A stretch of DNA of 64,000 nt from Ananas comosus (lineage: Eukaryota; Streptophyta; Magnoliopsida; Poales; Bromeliaceae): positions 1,540,553 through 1,604,552 of the forward strand of contig NC_033631.1 in assembly GCF_001540865.1 (NCBI RefSeq), given 5' to 3'. Positions within the stretch are counted from its first letter, which is position 1. Every line of letters starts with the position of its first letter. The position numbers and the translations under genes are program-made. The notes under the pieces are model-generated. The model had not been told where the DNA came from, did not search any database, and saw only the letters and a list, made by a program, of their open reading frames with translations. Shown one piece after another: positions 33,188 through 43,376 of this stretch.

Positions 33188-34400
33188 CCGGGCCAATCTA
33201 AGATTATTAGCCTTCGAACGCATAAAGAAATACAATCTAAAAATGGATCCTCTAAAATGTGCATTCGAGGTGTCGGCTAAAAATTTTTTCGATTTTTTGA
33301 TTCATCAGAAAGGGATCAAGATAGATAAGGATAAGGCAAAGGTAATTATAAAATTACCGCCACCTAAAACTAAAAAAGAATAACAAAGTTTACTGAGAAA
33401 AATAAACCATTTGAGATGATTCATATCAAATCTAGCTGGGAGAATAGGAGTATTTACTCCATTACTTCGGCTAAAGAATCAAGAGGAATTCTTATGGACA
33501 AAAGAGCACCAGGAGGCTTTTGAACATATTAAAAGATATTTGATAAAACCCCCAGTGCTCATCTCCCCTCGACAAAGACAACCGATGAAATTGTATATCT
33601 CGGTTGTGGAGGAGAACTTGAGGTGTCTGTTAGCTCAGGAGAATGATCTAAAAGAGAAGTAAGTGATCGAAAAACTATGTTAGGTATTATATTATACTTG
33701 CATCAAGCTGAAATACTATATCTCATCTGTCGAAGTGTTGGTTGTCTATAAGACCGATCTTATAAATTATATGTTGTCGTGACCAGTTTTAAGGGGAAGA
33801 ATAGGGCGTTGGATGTTATCCTTGTCCGAATTCTCTCTTAATTACGTCCCGATAAAGGTCGTTAAGGGTTAGGCAATAGCCGGCTTTTTGGCTAGTTACC
33901 CATGCATGTGACGAAATCTAAGAGCCGAGCCAAAAACTAGTTGGCCTTCGGTCGTGGATGCTTTACTTTGATGGGTCCAAGACATCCGACTCGGCGGTAG
34001 CCCGGATAATGATACAATTATCTGAAGGAAAAACTTTCCAGTTTTCCGTCAAACTAGATTTCAGCTGCTCCAATAACCAAGCCGACCACAAGGCTTTGAT
34101 AATTGGTCTCAAAATGTTAGACGAGCTATAGTTGTCATTGGTGACTCACAGTTAGTGATAAACCAATTAAGTGATCAGAGAGTACCAATGCGAAAGCCCT
34201 AATCTGTAAAACTACTTGAGCAAGAGAATGAAAATTACTTAATAGATTTCGGAAGGTGGAATTTGTGCACCTATCAAGGAAGGAAAACAAGCGAGCAAAC
34301 GAGTTGGCTCAATTAGCTTCAAGATATAAAGAGTTGAGAGGGATGAGCCAGGTCAAGTTTGGCAAAAGGCTGCTACCATCGATTTACACGCGACAGCCGA
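33188..34400 (+). pseudogene. Tat element RT end, RNase H and second RNase H
   Basis: Resumes with LAFERIKKYNLKMDPLKCAF and FFDFLIHQKGIKIDKDKAK, the RT thumb. It continues through TPLLRLKNQEEFLWTKEHQE and LYISVVEENLRCLLAQEND, the degenerate RT-linked RNase H. KTDLINYMLS and GRIGRWMLSLSEFSLNYVPI mark its end. A second RNase H of the type acquired by the Tat lineage starts with WMLYFDGSKTSDSA at about 33,955 and includes SNNQADHKALIIGLKMLDEL. Several stops (TGA or TAA in place of TGG or CAA/CAG) interrupt it. Confidence 0.72.
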
Positions 34401-34559
34401 TAGTGATTGCCCTTGTCATAGTGCAGGATGATTAGAGGACACCTCTAGTTGATTTCCTCAGCAATCCAAGTAGACAAGCCAGCTATCAACTATAGAAGAA
34501 GGCTCTCGGCTATTGTCTACTAGACGAACATCTTTATAGAAGAATGACTGAAAAAGTGC

Positions 34560-35672
34560 TTCTAAAATGTTTAGAAATCAAGGAAGCCCTGATAGTCATA
34601 GGTAAGTTCCATGAGGGGTTGTGTGGGGCACATTTGGCCGACAGAAAATTGAGTTGAACAATTCGACATATGGGATACTACTGGCCAACCATGCACGAGG
34701 ATTACATAAAGTATGCCAGAGGATGTCAAGAATGCCAATTCAATGGGCCGGTGTAAAGGGTACCAGCCTTTGAGATGCACACTATTATCAAGCCTTGGCC
34801 GTTCCGTGATTGGGCTATAGATTTGATTAGAGAAATTCAACTGAATTGTTTGGCTGCACATAAACTTTTTGATAGTGGCCATAGATTATTTTACCAAATA
34901 GGTGGAAGTAAAGCGCGCGAGAATGACCACTCAAAAGGACATTATAAAATTTGTAGAAGATTCCATCATTCATCGCTTCAGGATTCTCGAAACGATTAAA
35001 ACCAATCAGGGGATGATATTCACAGGGGAGCAGTTCTTGAGATTTTTGAAATCAAGACAGATCAAGCCGCTACATTCATCACTTTATTATGCACAGGCCA
35101 ATAGAGAGGCCAAGGCAGTAAATAAGGTTATCATAAATATGATGAAGCGATATATTGGAAGATATCCGAGAAAATTAAACGAGAAGCTCTCGAAAGTATT
35201 GTGGGTGTAACGAACAATCGTCAAGACAGAACAAAGGTCACGCCATTTCGGCTGGTCCATGGTCACAAGGCCGTTGTGCCGGTCAAAATAATGGTCCCTT
35301 CATTAAGGAAGAAAGACAAAAAGAATTGTCGCCTAAAAAATACGAACTCTTGATGTGCTGGAATTTAGACGAGATTGACGAGACTCGATTATTAGCACTC
35401 AATTATTTGAAAGCCTATTAGAGCCGAGTAGGCAACGCGTACAACAAAAGGATCAGAGCTAAATCTTTCAATGTAGGAGACAATGTTAAAGTGAATATTG
35501 CCGATTTGTTGAAAAAGCTAGCTGTACGAAAAATGATCTCCGAATTGAAAAGGATCATTTCAAATATACAAAGTTGTTAGAGGCAATGCATACTTCTTAA
35601 AAACATCAGGATGATCAAAAAATAACAAGGTGATCAATGGAAAGTACTTGAGAAAATATTATCGTTCTGTAT
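34560..35672 (+). pseudogene. Tat element integrase
   Basis: The zinc-binding region has HEGLCGAHLADRKLS, HMGYYWPTMHEDYIKYARGC and the ECQ following it (CxxC). The core begins WPFRDWAIDLI with its first acidic residue. The second box reads TNQGMIFTGEQF, where TDQG is normal, and the third YYAQANREAKAVNKVI, with Lys at the position of the catalytic Glu. Two of three DD-E residues are thus lost, both as G-to-A type changes. The frame is lost at about 34,860 and recovered at 34,902-35,210. The tail (TPFRLVHGHKAVVPVKI; GNAYFLKTSG) ends near 35,672. Confidence 0.75.
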
Positions 35673-35853
35673 AAAAAGACGAATAAAATATTATCATAAA
35701 ATAAATGTCAAAATATGTCACAGCCGATATATAAAAGTCGAAAAATCAAAATAATAAATCCTAAAGTTGGTTCCATTCGATTTCTAAGTTGGACTGAGCT
35801 TGGTCGGCTGCATGTTTCCTCTGTTTCATGGTTAGATGGATCTTGTAAAGCTG

Positions 35854-38800
35854 TGTCACGCCCCGAGGCCGATTTTTAAAGCCATTTTGAAAACAGAGTT
35901 GTGGAAGACGTGCCTTTTTTTTTTTTTTTTCAACCTGGCCCACGTGACGTACTGACCCGCCACAAATACAAAGTTCCTCTGTCCTCTCGGACAGAGTCTC
36001 CTTTGTATTTGCACGGCGTACCAACAATACAACAGGATCTCAACTACAATCTACAATTACCAATCAACAACCAATTCATGATATGCATTTTCATACAGCT
36101 AACAATCCTTAAAGTTGATGCATACCTCTAAGCACTCCTTAGGCGCTGGATGATGCAATACACAGTACAACAATCATCCTACTTCAAAGTGCTCCCTACC
36201 CGGAAGCTTTATTTTTTAAAATCTAATTCATTCATACATGAAAACCATTCGAAAACCTTTTGAAAACTGTTTTCCACACGGAAACTCTGCTTTGAAAACC
36301 GACTACCTCAAGGGGTAGAAAACCACAATGTATAAATCCGTAAATATATAAATCGAGAATCAACTATCCATAAAACCAAAACCAAGAATCCACAAATCTC
36401 TAATCTCATATTCACAATCTCATGCATACGAGGAAAACCAACTCATTCAAACATTCAAATATCAGTAATGATCATCTAACTGAACCATTTATTTAAACTG
36501 CTAAAAGTAGGAATGAAATAACCAGGGTGACGGTTGCTATACCAGACTAGCTAGATCGTCATCTCGTCGCGCCCAACACAAACTCCAAGCCTAAATCATC
36601 TGGGGAAATGGGGGGTGAGAAACCGCAAACATGGTTTCCCAGTGGATACGACAGAGCCACGAAGGCAAGCCGTAATCACCGGAAACCAAAGGAGATAGGT
36701 AACAAATATAGATGCTGATATGAAGAAACTACAGTAGCTACAACAGATAATAAGGAGCAATAAATAAATCTGCTACTGTATAGAAAACGATGCTAAGAAT
36801 GCCTCAATGTAATGAACCAGAAACTGTACCAATCTGTGCCTGCTATATTGGTCCGCAGGCCTCAAGCGCTGCCTGTCACTAACTGCACCGACCTGATCCA
36901 TCTGCCCCACAGGACGACCTATCCAGATAAGTACACCTCCGATCGGTGGCCAAACCGATCCGGTGTCATGAATACCCCCAAGTGCTGTGACTAAGTCATG
37001 CTGGTATGCTCAAACAAAAACCGGCTGAAGCCGGTGCCTAGGCCGATGCCAACAACAAGGGCGTACAACGTCGTACTATGATAGATGCTAGGGCGTACAA
37101 CGCCGAATCACGATCAACCAGATCGAAACACACGACAAAGGAGTCGATGTGTTGCCTGAACCCAAGGTCCACAAAGATGCAATATACAAATACAAACTTG
37201 CTCTACATGTCTATCCACAACTATCCAAATGCAATCAACGAGATACGATAACCAAACGATAAACAAACAATGACATGTAGAGACTAAAATGCTGGAATAG
37301 AAAAACAGGAGAAGGAGGTGAAACGCTCTCACCGACTACCAGCACGAAGCACTCACCTGTCACAATCGCGTCGGAGAATCTGGATGCACACAAGTTGACC
37401 GGACCTACGAAGATCCACTAGGTCAGTATCCAACCCACTAACCTGAAGTACACTATCTCACAAACCCCCACACAAGTTCCCGTAATCGGTTTCCTAAAAT
37501 CGATCACCGTAACTCACCGGAAGTCCCGAAAATCACACCGGGACGCCGTCGGGACCCACTAAGTGTCCCGAAACTCACCGACTCGTACCACGAGTCATCC
37601 GCTGCCACAAAACACACCAATTTGGATGTCTTGGCAGCAAACACAAGATAACACCACTACACAATTATCGTCGAATAATTGTACGAATACGGGTTCCCGG
37701 AAGCGTCTATTTCGACACCGGAACCCACCATCGCTCACCCATCATCACGAACCCACAAAATGATGATGGTGACCAGCCAACAAGGCTCAGCGACAATTCA
37801 CAGGATAAACAAACCACGTCGGAAGAAATCCGAACTGAAACCGCGTTCTTTCAGCGAATTTCGCCGAAAAACGCACCGAAATCGACTTTTCGATTTCCGC
37901 GAAAGCTACAGGATCATGGACAATCAGTCCAAAGGTCAAACACACTCATACACACTGCCCACAGTAGCCACAAGGTGTACAATTGCACAAAAGCCCCTAT
38001 ATTTACATAAAATCCAAACATTTTATGTAAATCGGGCGATAAAATAGCTCGTTCACGCAAACCGAGGACTTCTAAATTCAGCCGAGACACATACTAATAG
38101 GTCTCGATGTGCCGGAGGCCGTGCTCATGATCTGGAGCGCAACGGCTCACTGTGGGAGGTGTAGAAGCAACCCGAAGTTCTGCGAATAGCGCGCAGTCGG
38201 GGAAAAATCACGTAGAACAGGACTAACCGGACTCTGTTGATCCAAAGTGAGGTGACCAATGTGATCGGTACTGACCAACGATCACCGTGCTCACCTCCAG
38301 AGGCATTAGGACAGCCTCGGATCTCTGGATAAGCGTGCGCAAACCCAAAACAGCAGCCAAAAAGGCTCGACAGGGTCGACACCGCCGAAACAGCGGAATA
38401 GAGTCTCCCCGGCAGAATCTAAGGTGAGCACGATGATCAGCAATTTGCTACGATCATCGTGCTCCCTTTCGCAGAGATCGGGGAGGCTCGGGTTGCTCGG
38501 AATAGTAAACCATCCAAAATAAGCCCTATTTCGGGCTTGACCGGGGCAAGCTAGCTCCGGCCGGCTTCCGGCGGCACGGCGAGGCGCGCGTGGGCCAGGG
38601 ATGGGTGCGGGGGAGGTGAGGAACACGATGCTCACCTCCGTTGGCGGCGGGGTGCGGCGGCAGCGGCGGCGGAGCAATACCAAGCCCGCACCAACTATGG
38701 CTCGGGTTCCACAGGCAATGGCGGCCACAGCGGCGGCCGCGGAGCTCCGGGACGGCGTAGGAGGGTTGCTGGAGGCCGGAGGGGTGCCTCGAGTGCGGCC

Positions 38801-40028
38801 CCGAGCGGCGGCAGCGCAGGGAAGAAGTCGCGAGCTTGCCTCTGCCCGATCGGGTCAGGGGCGGCTGCGGCTAGCCGAGGTGGCGACGGCGGCCCGGAGG
38901 GGCGGCGGCGATAGGCGGGGAGGGACGCCGGAGGTCCGGGAAGTCAGTAGGGGGTGGTCCAAGGTGGCGGCGGCGCTCGGGAAAGGCTGCAGGCTTGCCT
39001 CGGCCAGGGCTTGGCCCAGCAAGTTGCAGGGTGCAGCATCGGCGCTAGGGGCAGTTCGGGGCGGCGGCGGCCGGCGAGGAGGGTCGCCGGGGCTCCGGGA
39101 AGACGCCGGGGAAGAGACTGGAGGCAATGCAGCCTCGGCCAAGGCTCCAACCTGATAAGAAAAGAGAGAGAGATGGAGAGAGATGGAGAGGGAGCTACAG
39201 GGAGATGGAACCTCCTTCTCCGACGACCGGCAGCGTGCGCCGGCGGCTGGGGCGTGCGCCGTGCACTCATGGGAGGGAGTAGAAGGTGGCGAGGTGCGGC
39301 TAGTGTTAGGGTTAGGGTTAGGGGATCAAAAAACCCTAGGAGCTATATATATACCAAGGTGCAACTTTGCGAGTTAGCCCCCCAAACCTCAGTATTTAAT
39401 ACTGAGTCCTTCTCAGCCCGTGTAAAATGCGCGAACACACTTCCACGTCCAGTTTCACGCGAAACGATACATAAAATATCGCAACTTTTGCAAAAATACC
39501 GTTTTGCCATCACCGACCTCTCCTCGATCGACGCGCAATCTTCGCAGATCCGTCCGTCAGATTTGTGAACGGATCACACTAGTACGATCAGCACGACGGG
39601 GACAACAAAGCTACGATTTTGGTTCACCTTGATCGATCACGGATTCGCGACGAAATCCGCTTTCTCTCCAAAAGGCCAAAATGACGCACAAATACATATA
39701 GAACATGTATTTTCAGATTTTCTCGAAATCCGTGCGTCAAACCGAAAATCCGTCAGCGCCATTTGTTTCAGAATAGCTGAATCATTCGAAACGAGCTATT
39801 GGACTGCTATGAACGGAGTCTGATACAAGTCTGAAGCCAACTTCACACCGTGGCTTCTCCGGAAAACCAAGTTACTATTCACTTTAAGTGAAACTTGGAA
39901 ATCGCGTAGAATCTCCATTTTAACTCGTTTTCTTTCGAAACTTGATGAGTGCTTTTGTAATAAAATTACACATAGAAACATCGTCAACTGAGAGTTTAGC
40001 TACACTGCAAAAATCTCAGTTCTTACAA
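35854..40028 (-). mobile_element. Solo LTR, family A (4.2 kb), inserted in Tat 3' region
   Basis: A 4,175-bp segment with ends TGTCACGCCCCGAGG and CAGTTCTTACA, flanked by AGCTG at 35,849-35,853 and 40,029-40,033. In LTR orientation (minus) it starts TGTAAGAACTGAG and ends CTCGGGGCGTGACA, the same end as family B. It holds a TATA box (39,342-39,354), telobox-like repeats (39,305-39,340), a strongly GC-rich leader (about 38,500-39,290) and a two-part stem-loop (35,963-36,011). Long frames in the GC-rich part are incidental. It matches 52,467-56,659 and 63,558 onward in reverse orientation. Probably a Ty3/gypsy LTR, although no internal genes allow a firm assignment. Confidence 0.85.
39342..39354 (-). 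promoter_or_regulatory. TATA box of family A LTR with downstream teloboxes
   Basis: GGTATATATATAG in LTR sense, followed within 10-50 bases by CCTAGGGTTT and CCCTAACCCTAACCC (39,305-39,340). Telobox (AAACCCTAA-like) motifs near start sites are known in plant promoters of highly expressed genes. Here they sit where the transcript start would be. Confidence 0.5.
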
Positions 40029-42178
40029 GCTGGGAGAGTTGGTCATGGATCTCCACTCCCTCATCCTTCTTGGCTCGGTACTGCATTTGGAGAGAGTCAA
40101 GCTCTTATGACGTGCAGGCTAGAACCTTTTCTGTTTTGGCAAGCTCCTCCTGGGCAACCCTCTGTCGAAGAGCTAGCTCTTCGTCTTTTAAGACGTCGCT
40201 CTACTTGTTGAAGTCGATTAAAGAAACTGCAAACTCGGTGGCCTTCGCCTTACAAGAGCTGACCAATGAAAAATGGACATCCATGGATACTCGGCAAAGA
40301 TTGCTTGTTATCAAGATAGGAAAAAAGAAAAGAAGGCAGACAACACCTCCGTAAAGCATCACCCCGAAGAGAATATGTCAGATTGATCTAGGAGGTCGCT
40401 AAGAAGAGCCCCATGCCAATCAAACTAAGCCGGACTTTGAGCCAAAGTGGAAAGACCACTATTGTATAGCTACAAGCATTCATCCAATTTTCTCTTGGTT
40501 TTAGCTGATACAACAATTGGGAAGTCCTTTTCGTTGGATATGAGGCTCGAGACGGTTAGCTCTTGGAGAGAGATTGCCAAAGCATTCTCCGATCCACTAA
40601 AAGACATAGGATCACCAGTGCTTGCGTAAGAACGGAAGTCGAGGCTTCGATCGGAGGTTTATCAGTAGAAGCTAAGCTATTTCTCTCTCTCATCCTGATT
40701 TTCTCTTCTTCTTTCCTCTTTTCCTCCTCTTTCCTTCTTTCTCCCTTCCGGTTCTTTTCTTCACGAGCTTCCGTGCGAGCTCGCCTGTCCCAATGATGAA
40801 TCTTTGCCTTAAGTTTCGAGACAAACTAAGCACTAAAAATTTCCATTGCTGGGCTGCCAGTTTGTGTTGTCAGGATGGTGGAGGTACTTCGACTGGGAAG
40901 TGAGGAGGAGAAGGGAAATAATCAAATGGGTCAATGACCTACCTCGGTCAATGACGAAGCTTGCTGCAGGCTCTCTTCAGCAGGGATCGTTTCTGGAGGA
41001 GTCCTTGTTGGGGCTGATTCGGGTCCTTCCTCAGGCGCGCTGGAAGGTGTGGAGATCGAAGGAGGTTGAGCCGAAGGAACTACACCAGAGATTGGCTCTT
41101 CAACCTTAAAGGGTGGTTATTCATTGGCTAATGTGGGGGCCGGCTGAGAGCGAAGCCTGCTCAAAACCAATTTTCGCCGTTTCTACTGCAGCAGAGGAGC
41201 TGGAGAAGTAGCTTCGATCGTCCGTTTTTTCGACGGCCAAACTGGGGGATCGAAAATACGAAGCGGCTGAGAAGAATGAAAGAAAAAAAGCCGAAAAATA
41301 TAGTAAAAAGTAGATGCACCATAAAAAGTAAAATATACTATTAGATGGCAAAGGAAAACATCCGCCTTCTTGTCAGAATCCTCGCTTGAATCCTTTTGCT
41401 TTGGGGAGTCGGGCATGACTTCTTTTTCCTTAGAAGTGCTGGCTGAGACGAAAAATAAAATGAATCAAAAAAGTAAGGCTCAAACAAAAAGAGGTTGAAA
41501 AAGAAAAAAAAAAAAACTCTGTGTGGTGGAAGCAATGAAGGCGATTTGCTAAGAACACGACAAACAACCCCTCACAAAAGCTATTCCACGCGAGCCGAAA
41601 AAGTGCTTCTATCAATCTCGTACTATCCGACCGAAAGCCTATAGGAGTGAAGAACTGCCTAAGTTGATTCTCCATAGCCAAGAGCCGATCTACTTCGGCT
41701 ACTCCTTTAGTAGGGAGACAAGAGCGAGAGGTATTGACTGTGAAAAATTTGAGCAGAACCGAGAGTGATTGGACTAAACCAAACCAATGGGCCACAAAAT
41801 GCTGGCAGTAAACTTCCGTACTAGGAGTCATCTTGAAGCGGGTCTTTAGACCAATATGGAGATCCCGCGATGCCAGAAAAGAGTACCAAACCTCGGAGTG
41901 TTCAGTGGCATTAGAAGAGGCCATTTGATTCTAGACAGCTTCAACCGTGCAATGAACCAAGTCGAGTCAATCAGTCACTCACCGAATGGGGCCCAGTTGA
42001 TGAGGTATCGGGTGTCCTTGGAGTAGAAGATCCAGAAGTACGTTAGAAAGTCGATAGGCTAGCCTGAAGTGAAAGGCTCTAATAGCTAAGGGCTAGCCCA
42101 TAAGTGTCGAAATAAGGAGCCGAATCTTGATCGAGGGTGTTCGGCATAAAGTAGAAAAGTGAAATTGTAGGAAAAACT
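40029..42178 (-). pseudogene. Tat element antisense ORF, C-terminal part, with intron
   Basis: The minus-strand reading opposes gag-pol. The main open part (41,924-41,430) encodes MASSNATEHSEVWYSFLASR, EVYCQHFVAHWFGLVQSLSV, then DRLLAMENQLRQFFTPIGF. It continues to DSPKQKDSSEDSDKKAD, a 72-bp intron (41,267-41,338, GTATAT...TTCTCAG), and then EEPISGVVPSAQ and PTRTPPETIPAEESLQQAS at about 41.0 kb. The last blocks match 24.0-24.5 kb. Tat-lineage elements such as maize Grande are known to carry extra ORFs, some antisense, downstream of integrase. The function is unknown. The frame is interrupted by stops and by the insertions either side. From 40,029 to 40,900 the sequence is element DNA without a recognised domain. 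Confidence 0.5.
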
Positions 42179-43096
42179 TGTCACACCCTAATAATCCCAT
42201 ATCGAATATGAATGGGCATGTGATTGGGTATATAAGAGACTTAAACACTGATAATAATAACTGGGCTTAAGCATTTTGGGTTGGTGGTTTTGCGTCCAAC
42301 GAGTTATTGTTGCTAGTGGGTTGGGTCGTTACATTTGGTATCAGAGCCAATCACCAGCCAAAAATGTGTGGCGAGTCTCGGCTGAGCCAGGGTCTGAAAG
42401 ACAAGGTGATAGGCTATGCCGGAGTCTGTATGACAAGGTGACCGGTTATGCCAGGGTCTGGATGACAAGGCTAGCGAGACGAGTTTCACATCGCTTGGTG
42501 ATCTTGGGCTGTGTATGTAACTAGACTGACGAGGACGTAAGGACCTTAATGGGGGGAGTATGTCACACCCCAATAATCCCACATCGGATATGAATGGGGA
42601 TGTGATTGGGTATATAAGAGACTTAGACAATAATAATAATAACTGGGCTTAAGCATTTTGAACTGGTGGTTTTGGGCCCAACGAGTTATTGTTGCTAGTA
42701 GGCTGGGTCGTTACATTTGGTATCAGAGCCAATCACCAGCCGAAAATGTGTGGTGAGTCTCGGCTGAGCCAAGGTCTAAAAGACAAGGTGATAAGCTATA
42801 CCGGAGTCTGTATGACAAGGTGACCGGTTATGCCAGGGTCTGGATGACAAGGCTAGCGAGACTAGTTTCACATCGCCTGGTGATCTTGGGCTATGTGTGT
42901 GACTAGACTGACGAGGACGTCAGAACCTTAATGGGGGGAGTCAGTCACACCCCAATAATCCCACATCGGATATGATGGAAATGTGATTGGGTATATAAGA
43001 GACTTAGACACTAATAATAATAACTGGGCTTAAACCTTTTGGGCTGGTGGTTTTGGGCCCAACGAGTTATCGTTGCTTGTGGGCTGGGTCGTTACA
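42179..43096 (+). mobile_element. Tandem TRIM: three LTRs, two internal domains
   Basis: LTR1 42,179-42,333, interior 42,334-42,560, LTR2 42,561-42,715, interior 42,716-42,942, LTR3 42,943-43,096. LTRs are about 155 bp, TGTCACACCCC...CGTTACA (LTR3 starts AG instead of TG). Each interior opens with the tRNA-Met primer site TGGTATCAGAGC (42,336 and 42,718) and closes with a polypurine tract AATGGGGGGAGT. The 5-mer AAACT precedes LTR1 (42,174-42,178) and follows LTR3 (43,097-43,101), so the array entered as one unit or grew after insertion. It is non-coding and in the same family as 16,255-16,721. It lies within the antisense-ORF part of the Tat element. Confidence 0.95.
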
Positions 43097-43376
43097 AAAC
43101 TGGAGGAACCACAAGACACTGCAGCCCAAACTAATAACCATGCCGCTCTTCCACGGCAGCGACTTGATCGACTCGAAAATATCTCAGTAAAGAAATAAGA
43201 GGAAATACGAGCCGAGGGCCAACTTTCGTCATAAGCTCCCAATTGATCTTTTGCGATCGACTGCAGAAGAGCTTATAGTAGAGTCACCAGAGGAGGAAAA
43301 TGTTGTGCTTCTTTCTCGTGACTGGATTGGGAGCTTGACCGGCGAACTACTGCATAAATTTGGTATAGGTTAGGTC

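Noticed and set aside
39305..39324. Interstitial telomere repeat
   Set aside because: Only three TTAGGG units, inside an LTR next to its TATA box; better explained as a telobox-type promoter motif.
38601..39568. Long open frames of up to about 200 codons on both strands (Gly/Arg/Ala-rich)
   Set aside because: They lie in the CpG-rich leader of a family A LTR, overlap each other in several frames and on both strands, and show no domain.
42390..42475. CRISPR-like short repeats
   Set aside because: Three imperfect direct units without constant repeat and variable spacer pattern, inside a TRIM interior of a plant genome.
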